Below are positions 53,501 through 63,165 of a stretch of DNA of 64,000 nucleotides, in pieces. A model generated the notes under the pieces. That model was not told the origin of the DNA, did no database searches, and saw only the letters and a program-made list of their open reading frames with translations. A program made the position numbers and the translations under genes. Positions within the stretch are counted from its first letter, which is position 1; the number at the start of each line of letters is the position of its first letter. Location of the stretch: the NCBI RefSeq assembly GCF_032393985.1, contig NZ_CP135918.1:4278001-4342000 (forward strand), read 5' to 3'. The DNA is from Fischerella sp. JS2. Lineage in GTDB: Bacteria; Cyanobacteriota; Cyanobacteriia; Cyanobacteriales; Nostocaceae.

Positions 53501-55607
53501 ACCAAAAACTTACTCCACACTGACGGTTACTATTAACACCAATTTCCCCTCCATGTGCCTTAATAATTTGTCGAGACAGATACATCTTTAAGCCAATACC
53601 TGTAGAAAAACGTGCTTGTGGCTCGTGGACATATAACTCGAATAAGCGATCGCATTCCAGTTTACTCATGTGAGTACCGTTAAATTGAACGGTACAACGA
53701 ATCATGTCAGCTTCTACTTTGGCAGTAAGTAGTAGATCTAATCCCGGTGGATTGGTTTGGAGAATATAAGTAAATAAATCAACAAAAAATTTATGTAATT
53801 TTACAGAATCAGCAGTCACTAACGGTAAATCTTCAGCAACCAATGTTTTTAATTGTGACTGATTCTGCCTTAGCATTGGCTCTACACTTTTGATTACTTC
53901 TCCAATAAAAGTACGAAACTGGATAATTTCTTGGTTAAGAATAATTCCCTCTACTTCAGTTGAATGTATTTCCAGTAATGAATCAATCATTCGCAGTTGT
54001 CGATCATTACCTTGAATCATACGCTCGATAATTGAACGGGGAATGGGGATGGGGGGAGTTGAAGAGGTAGGGAGATGGGGAGACAAAGAAGAAAGATTAT
54101 TTCCTTGTCCTCCAAGTCGTCCCCCTTGTCCCCAGTCCCCAGTCCCCAGTCCCCCATTTTGAAGTAAATTCTTCAGCACCATCAAATTACCCATCACCGT
54201 AGTCCGCAAATCATGAGAAACTGCATGTAAGAAGACGTTTTTGACTTGGTTAATTTCTTGCAATTCTTGCATTTTCTGCTGTAGTTGAGCAGTACGTTCT
54301 TCCACCTGTCGTTCTAGATTATTGTTGAGTTGTTCTAGTTGTTGGTAGAGTTGTACTTGCTGGATAGCAATAGCTAGTTGTTCTGCAATCTGCTGGAGTA
54401 GATCAATTTCGATTTGTTGCCAACAGCGTGGTTTAGCACAAGAGTTAGCAATTAACGCCCCAAACAATTCTTTACCTAGCATAATTGGTACAGCCAAGCT
54501 AGCTTTAGTTTGAAATTGCTGATAAAGTGCTGCTAGGTGGGAAGATACTGTGGTTTGGGTGATATCTTCAACCACACGTACCTTATCTGTCAAAAGTTTT
54601 GTTCTTAATTCTTGCAAAATAGTTTTATCTTTTTTCTTCCAATTCAGGACAGATGGATATTGCGGATTTACCGACTCGGCAATCATTTTGAATAAATCAC
54701 AGCTATCATTAAGGGCAATAAATACCCTATCTGCCTGCAAAAATTCCCGAACTTCGTTGACAGTTGTTTGCAAAATTTCGTTTAAGTTAAGGGATTGACG
54801 AATTCGCATTAATGTTTTTGTCAACAAGCGATCGCGTTGAGCTGATAGGTGTAATAATTCCTCTGTTTGTTTACGCTCAGTGATATCGCGGCTAATTGCA
54901 AGTAGGCAGGGGATACCATCTAACTCAATCACTTCTGCCGCAACTTGTACTAAAATTATCTCGCCAGACTTTTTACGAAATTTAATTTCTTGGTTACGAA
55001 GAGATCCTTGAGTTTCTAACTGTTGTAATAATTTTGTGCGATCGCTTGGGTTTACCCAAATGTTCAACTCAAAAGCAGTACGCCCAAGGACTTCTGAAGG
55101 TTGATAACCACTAAGTTGAACAAAACTATCGTTAACTTCTATGTAGCGACCTTCTTTAAGTGTACTGATTGTGATTGGATCAGGACTGCAACGAAAGGCT
55201 TTAGAAAATTTTTGTGCCAAACTTTGTAAGGCAATTTCTGCTTGTTTAGGTTCTGTAAGATCGCGAACAATTGCTAAGACTTCGTTTTCACCACTTTTGA
55301 CTAACCGCGCCTGATAATCTCGCACTCCCCCAGGCGTTGACAGTTGGTATTCACAAACCTGTAAAGTGTTAGTAGCCAAAGTTTTAGTGATCGCTTCTTG
55401 CTTGAGCAAAGCTACATTGGCAGGCAATATTTCCCACAATTTTTTACCGACAATCTCTTTTGTTGTATACTCGCCTTTGAAATCTAGATACTCTCCATCG
55501 CGGCTGATACAAAAAATTGTATCGGGGATAGCATTTACAATCGCCTGATAGCGCGCCTCAGCCTGAAGTAACTTTTCCTCCCTTAACTTGCGGCTTGTAA
55601 TCTTCAT
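53454..55607 (-). CDS. PAS-PAS-GAF sensor histidine kinase
   Basis: A soluble kinase of 717 residues from ATG 55607 (MKITSRKLREEK); a TTG eight codons upstream is less likely. Two PAS domains (about 15-125 and 130-250: IPDTIFCISRDGEYLDF; CSPDPITISTLKEGRYIEVNDSFVQLSG) precede a GAF domain (about 275-420: LQADRVFIALND, LAVPIMLGKELFGALI). A coiled coil leads to the phospho-His in VFLHAVSHDLRTTVMGNLMVLKNLL (about 464). A Gly- and Pro-rich insert follows (about 483-523), then the ATPase domain (FSTGIGLKMYLSRQIIKAHGGEIGV). The same insert position occurs in the kinase at 59124. The ATPase N-box is weak (LFTYILQTNPPG). Confidence 0.9.
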   Translation of the reverse strand: MKITSRKLREEKLLQAEARYQAIVNAIPDTIFCISRDGEYLDFKGEYTTKEIVGKKLWEILPANVALLKQEAITKTLATNTLQVCEYQLSTPGGVRDYQARLVKSGENEVLAIVRDLTEPKQAEIALQSLAQKFSKAFRCSPDPITISTLKEGRYIEVNDSFVQLSGYQPSEVLGRTAFELNIWVNPSDRTKLLQQLETQGSLRNQEIKFRKKSGEIILVQVAAEVIELDGIPCLLAISRDITERKQTEELLHLSAQRDRLLTKTLMRIRQSLNLNEILQTTVNEVREFLQADRVFIALNDSCDLFKMIAESVNPQYPSVLNWKKKDKTILQELRTKLLTDKVRVVEDITQTTVSSHLAALYQQFQTKASLAVPIMLGKELFGALIANSCAKPRCWQQIEIDLLQQIAEQLAIAIQQVQLYQQLEQLNNNLERQVEERTAQLQQKMQELQEINQVKNVFLHAVSHDLRTTVMGNLMVLKNLLQNGGLGTGDWGQGGRLGGQGNNLSSLSPHLPTSSTPPIPIPRSIIERMIQGNDRQLRMIDSLLEIHSTEVEGIILNQEIIQFRTFIGEVIKSVEPMLRQNQSQLKTLVAEDLPLVTADSVKLHKFFVDLFTYILQTNPPGLDLLLTAKVEADMIRCTVQFNGTHMSKLECDRLFELYVHEPQARFSTGIGLKMYLSRQIIKAHGGEIGVNSNRQCGVSFWFTLPLASKYYVTPSK
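54037..54160 (-). repeat. Low-complexity repeat insert in kinase DHp region
   Basis: CCCCAGTCCCCAGTCCCC and GGAGATGGGGAGACAAAG pieces add a stretch like GGLGTGDWGQGGRLGGQG and SPHLPTSSTPPIPIP between the phospho-His helix and the next helix. Closely related DNA lies at 60671-60840 in another kinase and in spacers (about 22975-23010 and 47225-47255). Confidence 0.8.
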
Positions 55608-55631
55608 TAGTAACCCATCCCAGGTAAACAA

Positions 55632-56365
55632 TTAAAAAATAAAAAATTAAAAATTGGGAAATTCTATGATTTTGGTTATCTCTACAAGTAAATCTAGTTT
55701 CTCAATCTTGAACTAGAAACTAATACCAATTTAAAAAATGATTACGAAAGATGGATTAACATCAGTCCAGATACACAAAGCAATTCCCGATCCGTCTTGA
55801 AAAGTTTTGAAGTTTCCTCCAGGACATTAGTTTACCTTGAATCTAGGCTTTGCTTGTCTACGTATAGACGCAAAGCCTCTACAAACTTTTCGTAAAACCC
55901 AAAATGATATAAAACCAGCCTGTTATTTGTCTACTCTTCTACATTTCAGCGTAGATTTTCTGAGTGCGATCGGATTCACCCAAAAGGGTGAATCAGTTGT
56001 GTGAGGAGTGGGGGGAGGTGGGGAGTAAGTAATTAATGCTACTCATATAAATATGTTTAATGCTGTCTGATTTAATTTTTTTGAGAGTAAAACGTATTTT
56101 AACCCAGTGATTTTACTGAACCTTTATAATACATAAGTCATATAATGAAATATAATGCTAAAAAATTAGTAATTTGGCTTAAAAATCTTGCTTTTAAAGG
56201 ATTTAATTGTTTAATAAAGTCTTTATTATTGCTGTCTGGATAGCGTTAATATAGTGTTTTTAGAAAGATAATGTAATATTTTTTTCCTTTATTGGATGAA
56301 AATATATATAGTAGGCGGTTAAGAACCGCTATGAAAATGGCTTTAGTATAAGATGGGGATCTACC
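55632..56365. other. Gene-free region with dispersed repeat
   Basis: No supported gene. About 55787-55905 is a repeat (CCGTCTTGAAAAGTTTTGAA... to ...CTACAAACTTTTCG) related to the reverse complement of 13513-13600, with an inner hairpin AGGCTTTGCTTGTCTACG / CGCAAAGCCT. The rest is AT-rich (about 56040-56340). Confidence 0.55.
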
Positions 56366-56713
56366 GTGAAAATACTTATATATTTGCTTGTAAGACAACA
56401 AGATCATATTGATGTCGCTGAAAGCGTGCGTATATTGTTGTCCAAATTCAACAAAATTAGTTTTTATCGGCTGTTGCGATCGCTGGACAATAGACAGAAG
56501 TTTGTAGTAAGCGCTTTAGCGCCTAACTTCAGACTAAAAGACTTGATCGAGACAGTAAGCCTCTTGCAAAAGCTGTTTTTGCCAGAGTTGGGTAAAGGGG
56601 GAAAGTTAAAGCTTGAAGGGTTTTTATTTTCCTTCACCCCAACTTATGCAAGAAGTCTAGTGTGTGAAAATGGTGATTTGCAAGAGCGGGGTAGTGGAAG
56701 AGTGCAAAGGTAA
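56366..56713 (+). CDS. Doubtful 115-codon ORF made largely of repeat DNA
   Basis: GTG 56366 opens an ORF with no family resemblance. Its middle contains GTAAGCGCTTTAGCGCCTAAC, a palindromic repeat, and its end is a degraded MITE-2 copy (56556-56659). I list it only because the frame is open; it is probably not a gene. Confidence 0.15.
   Translation: MKILIYLLVRQQDHIDVAESVRILLSKFNKISFYRLLRSLDNRQKFVVSALAPNFRLKDLIETVSLLQKLFLPELGKGGKLKLEGFLFSFTPTYARSLVCENGDLQERGSGRVQR
56556..56659. mobile_element. Degraded MITE-2 copy (104 bp)
   Basis: Ends TAAGCCTCTTGCA and TGCAAGAAGTCTA match the terminal repeats of the element at 49723-49855 with a few changes; the interior (GGGTAAAGGGGGAAAG ... CCTTCACCCC) is shortened. 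Confidence 0.65.
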
Positions 56714-56864
56714 TGGATCTCTCCCAAATACTGTTGTTCAATACCTGAGAAAGTATTCACGGAAAAAGTAGTTTTGGCAGATAAAAATAATTTCAGGATA
56801 CATCATTAAATGAAAGTCTAGGAATTTGATTATAAACTTCTACATTCTCTTCAAGAGCTTGACG

Positions 56865-57062
56865 TCAATCATATTGCGTTTGTAAATTCAACCAAAACTG
56901 AGCGCTGTTACCAAAATAGTGGGATAGACGCCAAGCTGTATCTGCTGTAATACTACGCTTCCCAGATAAAATTTCGCTAATCCGTGTTTGAGCCACACCT
57001 ATATCTTTGCTTAATCGATAATACGAATACTGTACTGTCCAATTCTATCGCCAACCAGCTTT
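56865..57062 (-). pseudogene. Fused remnant of a higBA toxin-antitoxin pair
   Basis: On the minus strand 57062-57014 reads KLVGDRIGQYSIRIID, the conserved end region of HigB/RelE-type toxins. Immediately after, in a different frame, about 57020-56865 reads RLSKDIGVAQTRISEILSGK...FWLNLQTQYD and a stop, the HigA-type HTH antitoxin minus its N-terminus. A deletion has removed the end of the toxin gene and the start of the antitoxin gene and joined them. Neither can be functional. Confidence 0.8.
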
Positions 57063-57163
57063 AGAAAGCTTGTTTGCTGTTATCGGAGGAGAACTTTAAG
57101 ACCACTCATCCGTATTCAAAAACAGTCAGAATAGATCAATCCCCAAGCTGGGTAAGCACTGAT

Positions 57164-58105
57164 ATGAGAACACAAGGGCAAACGATCAATATTATTGATT
57201 ACCGCCAAGAGAATGCAGCCGATACGTTTGTGCCTAAACCCGCAGTTCTCTCCAGTTCCGGCTGGGACAATATTCATTTTGAACTCCATCAACAGCCAAA
57301 GTTTGACGTAGCTGAACATCAACATACAATGCACGTTGTTGTTCAAGGGTTTAGCGATTCCTCGCTTTCCGTCTCCTCAGGAGAACGATGGTTGGATGGA
57401 AAGATGACTACAGAGATGCGCAATCATGGAGATATTGCGATCATCCCTGCGGGTATTTCCCATCGCTGTAATTGGAATACCTCAGTCCAGTTTATGATTT
57501 TGGCAATTGAGCCTGTACTCCTCAAACAAGTTAGTCAAGATTTGGTTGATGGCGATCGCATTGAACTTATCCCTCATTTTATGACTCGGCAAGATGCATT
57601 AATCCAAGGTATTTTCTGTGCCTTACGAGAAGAATTAGAGTCTGGCAAAATCGGGGGTTATTTACTGATTGATAGTCTAAAAACAACATTAGCCATTCAC
57701 CTATTACGGAACTATTGCACCACCCAACCTAAGCTTTCTAGCTATGGAGATGGATTATCCGCTCTCAAGCTACAACAGGTGAGAGAGTATATTCATGAAC
57801 ATCTGCATCAGGATGTCAGGCTAAGTGACATTGCTGCGATCGCCCAGATGAGTCAATATCACTTTTTGCGTCTGTTCAAGCAAAGTATGGGTATAACGCC
57901 CCACCAATATATTTTGCAATATCGGATCGATCAAGCCAAATATTTGTTACAACACAGCAAACTCAGCATTGCAGACATTGCTGTTAGGGTAGGTTTTTGC
58001 GATCAAAGTCACTTGACTCGATATTTCAAGCGCATTGTTGGTGTTACACCCAAACAACTTTTGCAAACGCGAACTGCTGGCAGCAGCGCTACGCGATCGC
58101 AATAA
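57164..58105 (+). CDS. AraC-family transcription regulator
   Basis: A 313-residue protein from ATG 57164; the frame is open from TTG 57074. Residues about 60-150 are a cupin-like sensor domain (KFDVAEHQHTMHVVVQG, GDIAIIPAGISHRCNW). The C-terminal 100 residues are the two-HTH AraC domain: VREYIHEHLHQDVRLSDIAAIAQMSQYHFLRLFKQSMGITPHQYI and LSIADIAVRVGFCDQSHLTRYFKRIVGVTPKQL. The dienelactone-hydrolase gene follows 85 bp downstream on the same strand and is a likely target or operon partner. The C-terminal tail SSATRSQ comes from a HIP1-containing end. Confidence 0.88.
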   Translation: MRTQGQTINIIDYRQENAADTFVPKPAVLSSSGWDNIHFELHQQPKFDVAEHQHTMHVVVQGFSDSSLSVSSGERWLDGKMTTEMRNHGDIAIIPAGISHRCNWNTSVQFMILAIEPVLLKQVSQDLVDGDRIELIPHFMTRQDALIQGIFCALREELESGKIGGYLLIDSLKTTLAIHLLRNYCTTQPKLSSYGDGLSALKLQQVREYIHEHLHQDVRLSDIAAIAQMSQYHFLRLFKQSMGITPHQYILQYRIDQAKYLLQHSKLSIADIAVRVGFCDQSHLTRYFKRIVGVTPKQLLQTRTAGSSATRSQ

Positions 58106-58190
58106 TTTACTCAAATCCCGCAACTTTTTTCTAGAGTTCTATGTAGAAATTTTCTACAGTGGGATGGCACTGTGATCAGCCGAAACAAAG

Positions 58191-58988
58191 ATGATACAAA
58201 AAACAAACATTGAAATTAACACAAAAAAAGTCAAAATACCCAACAAAGACTTAGAAATCGATGCTTACCTAGTCGAACCAGCCCATCAGGGAATCTTTGG
58301 GGCTATTATAGTTTTTCATGAAATTTTTGGAGTTAACAGTAATATTCGAGATATAACTGAACTCATCGCTAAACAAGGCTATGTAGCGATCGCACCTGCA
58401 TTATATCAACGTATTGCTCCTGGTTTTGCAGCTGATTTTAGCCCAGAAGATATTGGATTTAGTCCAGAAGCTTATCGACTGGGCTTGCAATATTATCAAC
58501 AAGTAAAATATCAAGAAATTTTCAGCGACATCCAAGCAGCGATCGCTTACCTCAAAACTTTACCTAATGTCAAAAATGATGCAATTGGTGTCATTGGTTT
58601 CTGTTTTGGTGGTCATGTTGCTTACATGGCTGCAACATTACCGGATATTAAAGCCACAGCTTCGTTCTACGGTGGTGGGATGACAACTTCTAGTTATGGT
58701 GAAAAGACTCCAACTGTTAATCGCACCTCTGAAATTAAAGGTACAATTTATATGTTTTTTGGTACAAGAGATACCTTCGTTTCGCACAAGGAAAACGAGC
58801 AAATAGAGGCAGAATTAAAGAAACATCAAATCAATCATCGTATATTTCGATACGACGCAGGACACGGATTCTTTGCTGGATTATTTGTAGATAAGTACCC
58901 ATTTCTAAAGCAACACCCAAGTTATAATCCAGAAGCTGCTCCTGATGCTTGGCAACATGTTCTAGAACTCTTTCAAAACAACTTGTGA
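58191..58988 (+). CDS. Dienelactone hydrolase family protein
   Basis: A 265-residue alpha/beta hydrolase. The Cys-Asp-His triad is visible: Cys138 in VIGFCFGGHVAYMAA, Asp194 in FFGTRDTFV and His225 in YDAGHGFF. The oxyanion region HEIFGVNSNIRD (43-54) fits the family. Dienelactone hydrolases open unsaturated lactones in aromatic-compound breakdown; cyanobacterial members have no proven substrate. No signal peptide, so cytoplasmic. It lies downstream of the AraC-type regulator, which may control it. Confidence 0.9.
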   Translation: MIQKTNIEINTKKVKIPNKDLEIDAYLVEPAHQGIFGAIIVFHEIFGVNSNIRDITELIAKQGYVAIAPALYQRIAPGFAADFSPEDIGFSPEAYRLGLQYYQQVKYQEIFSDIQAAIAYLKTLPNVKNDAIGVIGFCFGGHVAYMAATLPDIKATASFYGGGMTTSSYGEKTPTVNRTSEIKGTIYMFFGTRDTFVSHKENEQIEAELKKHQINHRIFRYDAGHGFFAGLFVDKYPFLKQHPSYNPEAAPDAWQHVLELFQNNL

Positions 58989-59123
58989 AACTAAAAAATC
59001 AAAATTCTCCTCCTTTAGGAGGAGCAATATCATCCGAAGTCCAAAATTACACTGGAGGATGTATGAGCAGTCAAAAATAAAGTAAACACTTTCTTTGAGT
59101 ATGAAAAGATTTGGTCACAACTA

Positions 59124-61409
59124 ATGAAGACCGTAGGAAAAATATTGCGGAAATGGCAAAAAAAAGCTTTTTCTGAACAAAATAAAACATTAATAGCAGA
59201 TTACATTGCCAATGACTACCAAAATTGGCGTAATAACTTTTTATGGCAGAGATTAGGTTTATTGTTATGGCTGGCATTAATTTGCATTTTAACGTTTACA
59301 TTGCGAGACGTTTATAACTTTTTCTTTCCTCTCAAAGAATTTCAAAACTTACCAGAGGTACTGAGAACTCAAGCGCTAGTCATGGATATTGCTATGCTGC
59401 TGAATCTGGTTTTGGGCATGGCTTTGCGTCAAACAAAATTTGGTCGTCAGCATCCAGGAATACTATTTTTGGGGTCATCTTGGTCAATAAATCTTATACC
59501 CCAAATTTTTGCAACTCTCAAAGGTTTTGCACTACCTGACACCTTGGCTTGGTCGCTTTTGTTCCTCAGTCAAGCAACATTTATTCCAGTATGCTGGAAA
59601 CTGCATTTGATATCTCAACTAGGGTTATTTATTTACTATTTTGGTCTGAATACATTACTGGGACTAAAACTACCACTGCCAGAACACCCGGAATTATATA
59701 ATGTCACTTTTATTTTATATTTGTTCTGGTTTTGTGCTATTTGTAACCTTGGTGTTTATCTGTATGATTGCCTGCAACGCTCTGAATTCTTTGCCCGTAA
59801 GGAACTTGAATTCGCCTATGATAAACTAAGAGTCACAGAAGCTAAATATCGCAGTATATTTGAAAACGCTGTTGAAGGCATCTTCCAAAGTACCCCCGAT
59901 GGACGTTATATTACTGCTAACCCTGCATTAGCACGTATATATGGATACTCTTCGCCGACAGAGGTAACAACGACTTTCACTGATATAGAAAATCAACTTT
60001 ATGTTGACCCCCAAAGACGTGCAGAATTTGTGCGCTTAATTGAAGAATACGGAAAAGTGTCTGAGTTTGAGTCACAAATTTACCGCCAAGATGGTAGTAT
60101 CGTTTGGATTTCGGAAAAAGCATATGCAGTTCGTGACAAAAGCGGTAAGCTACTCTACTACGAAGGATTAATTGAAGATATCACCAAGCGTAAGCAAGCT
60201 GAGGCGGCTTTACAAGAACAACTTGATTTTTTACAGGTTTTAATTGATACTATTCCTACACCAATTTTTTATAAAAATGCTGAAGGTTTTTATCTGGGCT
60301 GTAACAAAGCTTTTGAAGAAGCTTTAGGATTTAAAAAAGAGCAAATTATCGGTAAATTAGAGTATGATATATCACCGAAAGAATTAGCTGATAAATTTCA
60401 GCAAGCAGATGCAACTCTATTTGAACAACAGGGTATTCAGAGTTACGAAGATTCGGTGATCTACAAAGATGGTAAAAAACACGATGTAATTTTTTACAAA
60501 GCAACTTTTTCTAAAGCAGACGCATCTCTTGGCGGTTTAGTGGGAGTAATTTTAGATATTAGCGATCGCAAACGTACAGAAGAAGCACTCAGAGTATTTG
60601 TCCATGCAGTCTCTCACGACTTACGCAATCCTGTGCTGGGTACGCTGATGGTGTTAAAGAATTTGCTTTCACAAGGAGGACAGGGGAGACAAGGGGGACG
60701 ACTTGGAGGACAAGGAAGTAATCTTTCTTCGTCATCTCCCCCCACTCCTCACACTCCCCCCACCTCCCCACTGCCCCTAATCCCCACTCCCTTGGGGGAG
60801 TGGGGCCCCCGAGTTCCCCACCTCCCCACCTCCATCCCCGTTTCTCGCTCAATTTTAGAACGGATGCAAAAAAGCAGTGAGCGACAACTAAATTTAATTA
60901 ACTCACTGATGGAAGCTCATATGAGCGAAGTGCAAGGTATTGTTTTGCAACGTCAACCAGTAAAATTGCACAAACTTGTCGAAGATGCGATCGCTGATCT
61001 CCAACCAATGCTGACAGAAAATCAAATCAATTTGACCAATTTAGTTAAAGATGACCTACCTTTAGTAAATGGTGATCCAACACAACTATGGCGAGTATTT
61101 TCTAACTTAATTGTGAATGCAGTCAAACATAATCCGCCAGGGTTGGATATTACCATCAATGCGATCGCCCAAGGCGAGCAAATTTATTGCACAGTTGCCG
61201 ATAATGGTGTGGGTTTGAGTCAAAAACAGTCCGAAAGATTATTTGATTTATACTTCCGGGGTAGTAATAGTCGCAATTCTGTGAGCTTGGGATTAGGATT
61301 ATATCTTTCTAAGCGCATTATCAATGCTCACGGCGGCAAAATTGGTGTAGATAGCACACTAAATCAAGGTGCAACCTTTTGGTTTACCTTACCTGTTGAG
61401 GATATTTGA
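59124..61409 (+). CDS. Membrane PAS-PAS sensor histidine kinase
   Basis: A 761-residue kinase. About five to six transmembrane helices fill residues 30-215 (LGLLLWLALICILTF, ALVMDIAMLLNLVLGMAL, TLAWSLLFLSQATFI, QLGLFIYYFGLNTLLGL, TFILYLFWFCAICNLGVYL). Two PAS domains follow (about 240-360 and 365-490; second: LIDTIPTPIFYKNAEGFYLGCN). The phospho-His is in HAVSHDLRNPVLGTLMVLKNLL (about 494), then a repeat-derived insert (about 516-572), then the ATPase domain with LIVNAVKHNPPG, DNGVGLS and SLGLGLYLSKRIINAHGG. No regulator is adjacent. Its DHp region and insert resemble the kinase at 53454-55607, suggesting paralogy. Confidence 0.92.
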   Translation: MKTVGKILRKWQKKAFSEQNKTLIADYIANDYQNWRNNFLWQRLGLLLWLALICILTFTLRDVYNFFFPLKEFQNLPEVLRTQALVMDIAMLLNLVLGMALRQTKFGRQHPGILFLGSSWSINLIPQIFATLKGFALPDTLAWSLLFLSQATFIPVCWKLHLISQLGLFIYYFGLNTLLGLKLPLPEHPELYNVTFILYLFWFCAICNLGVYLYDCLQRSEFFARKELEFAYDKLRVTEAKYRSIFENAVEGIFQSTPDGRYITANPALARIYGYSSPTEVTTTFTDIENQLYVDPQRRAEFVRLIEEYGKVSEFESQIYRQDGSIVWISEKAYAVRDKSGKLLYYEGLIEDITKRKQAEAALQEQLDFLQVLIDTIPTPIFYKNAEGFYLGCNKAFEEALGFKKEQIIGKLEYDISPKELADKFQQADATLFEQQGIQSYEDSVIYKDGKKHDVIFYKATFSKADASLGGLVGVILDISDRKRTEEALRVFVHAVSHDLRNPVLGTLMVLKNLLSQGGQGRQGGRLGGQGSNLSSSSPPTPHTPPTSPLPLIPTPLGEWGPRVPHLPTSIPVSRSILERMQKSSERQLNLINSLMEAHMSEVQGIVLQRQPVKLHKLVEDAIADLQPMLTENQINLTNLVKDDLPLVNGDPTQLWRVFSNLIVNAVKHNPPGLDITINAIAQGEQIYCTVADNGVGLSQKQSERLFDLYFRGSNSRNSVSLGLGLYLSKRIINAHGGKIGVDSTLNQGATFWFTLPVEDI
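60671..60840 (+). repeat. Low-complexity repeat insert in kinase DHp region
   Basis: GGAGGACAGGGGAGACAAGG, CCCCACTCCTCACACTCCCC and, at 60774-60819, CCCCTAATCCCCACTCCC with a GGGGGAGTGGGG inverted half. The last piece is the same repeat nested in MITE-1 copy A (8373-8408). It encodes about 57 Gly-, Ser- and Pro-rich residues in frame. Confidence 0.85.
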
Positions 61410-61498
61410 TACTTTTGCTAATGCTAACTATAGTATGTAGAACTTTAGTATACATACATTTACTACTATCTTAGTCCTATTGCTAAACAAAAAATTTT

Positions 61499-61845
61499 AT
61501 GAGGACGGAGATAGTCAAAAAATTTGGTCAAAGAGTAATATCAAGTTCGGTTAATCACTTAGAATAAAAAACCTCACACCCATCCCCTCTCCTTAGCAAG
61601 AACAGGGGTACCGAAGGCGGGGTGAGGTAAAAGGGAATTGTAAGTAATCATGCGAACTTGATATAAGAGATGAAAGATTAAAGCGAGGTCTTTCTCAGGA
61701 GGAATTAGCTGAGAAAGCAGGACTGCATCGGACATATATAGGAATGATTGAAAGAGCTGAGAAGAACATCACTCTCATCAATATTGAAAAAGTTGCGAAA
61801 GCTCTGGAAATGAGTGTTGAGGAATTATTAAGAGGAATTAGTTGA
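61499..61845 (+). pseudogene. XRE-family controller gene of an R-M system, interrupted by MITE-1
   Basis: ATG 61499 encodes MRTEIVKKFGQRV, then MITE-1 copy C intervenes, then 61666-61845 continues RDERLKRGLSQEELAEKAGL, HRTYIGMIER, NITLINIEKVAKALEMSVEELL. Removing 61538-61665 (element plus one TA) gives a 72-residue HTH protein in frame, with the LSQEELA and RTYI(G/S)..ER motifs typical of R-M controller (C) proteins. The nuclease gene starts 2 bp after its stop, consistent with a C-R operon. With the insertion in place it cannot be made. Confidence 0.85.
61538..61664. mobile_element. MITE-1 copy C (127 bp), inside a controller gene
   Basis: Ends ATATCAAGTTCG and CGAACTTGATAT; TA at 61536-61537 and 61664-61665 is the apparent target duplication. 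The interior is nearly the same as copy B (11442-11568) and it carries no ORF. Confidence 0.92.
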
Positions 61846-62248
61846 TCATGAGTATGACTCAACCAGAGCAATGGATTAATGACATTCGTGAATTTTGTCG
61901 ATCATTAAATATATCAACCACTGACTTATACAAAATACTAACCGATTTAAAAGTGGCTCCCATGATTCGTGGCAAAGCCTTTGAGTATTCTATTTACTCT
62001 AGGTTGAAGCAAATCTTGCCATCTCAAGATTGGACTGTTACTAAACCTATAATGAATGCACAGAGCGGAATTCATGATATCGATATTATGGTAAAGCATC
62101 ATCAGACAGGTAAAATTATATCGATTGAATGTAAATTAGCAAGCAAGGGAAGTTTTAAGGTTGCTAAAAGAAATCTATCTGGAGTTACTACAAAAGGCGA
62201 TTATCTGATTGCAGTTAAATGTATGCGATCGCGTACTACTAAAACACC

Positions 62249-63004
62249 GGCGTTGCATAATAGCGGTATGAATTGAGGTCAATTAATCATGGAATGTCCA
62301 CGCTGTGGATCTTGTCATAACCGTAAGAATGGAAAGAAAAGAGGTAAACAGAATCACATTTGCTGTGATTGTGGTCGTCAATTCATTGATGTCTATAAAC
62401 CACCCAGGGGCTACTCGGATGAAATCAAACAAGAATGCCTAAAAATGTACGTCAATGGTATGGGATTTCGTGGAATTGAAAGGGTGAAAAACGTTCATCA
62501 TACTACCATTATTCATTGGGTTAAACGAGTGGGTACACAATTGGCGGATACACCAAATTCAAAGGAAATTCCGCAGGTGGGAGAACTAGATGAATTAGAA
62601 ACATTTATTGGTTCAAAAAAAATAAAATCTGGTTGTGGACGGCGGTAAATCACTTTACTCAAGGTATTCTTGCTTGGGTTTTAGGTGATCGTAGTTCGAC
62701 TACTTTCCAACAGTTATGGAACATTGTCCAGTGTTGGCAGAGTTATTTTTACGTCACAGATGGATACCCTGTTTACCCTTGTTTTGTTCCTGATGGTGAC
62801 CAAATTGTGAGTAAGACCTACATGACACGAGTCGAAAATGAAAACACAAGGCTTAGACATTATTTGGCTCGTCTTCATCGTAAAACTTTATGTTATTCCA
62901 AAACCGAGGAAATGCTGAGATACTCTGTTCGATTGTTATTGCACTACCTCAAATATCGTTCTGTTCCCTTACCTGCCTAAAACATACCTTTATTCAGCAA
63001 CGCC
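62249..63004 (+). mobile_element. IS1-family insertion sequence, copy 2 (756 bp)
   Basis: Same ends (GGCGTTGC...GCAACGCC) and apparently identical coding sequence as copy 1 except for two additional A residues in an A-run. Flanked by the exact 8-bp duplication AAAACACC at 62241-62248 and 63005-63012. It interrupts the nuclease gene. Confidence 0.95.
62289..62980 (+). pseudogene. IS1-family transposase with A8 frameshift
   Basis: Same protein as the 229-residue transposase at 5787-6476, but the A-run after GGTTC is eight long instead of six, so the frame passes from GSK into KIKSGCGRR and stops at 62648; the rest is open from 62633 in another frame. Full transposase would need slippage on the A8 run (loss of two or gain of one). 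IS1-family elements are known to use A-run frameshifting, so this copy might still make some transposase. Confidence 0.85.
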
Positions 63005-63165
63005 AAAACACCTGCAAAGGTTGAATCAGCTGCAAGACTTATTGGTATTAGTCCAGAAGTATTTCTTGTCCACAGTGATCAATATCGCGCATCACATTTC
63101 AATGTAGTTGCCACATCTATTGGTAATGCTTTTTATCAAACTTGGGAAGATGAAGTGGTAATCTA

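Noticed and set aside
56366-56713. 115-codon ORF as a real gene
   Set aside because: Its middle and end are palindromic repeat and degraded MITE-2 DNA and it resembles no protein family; listed with very low confidence only.
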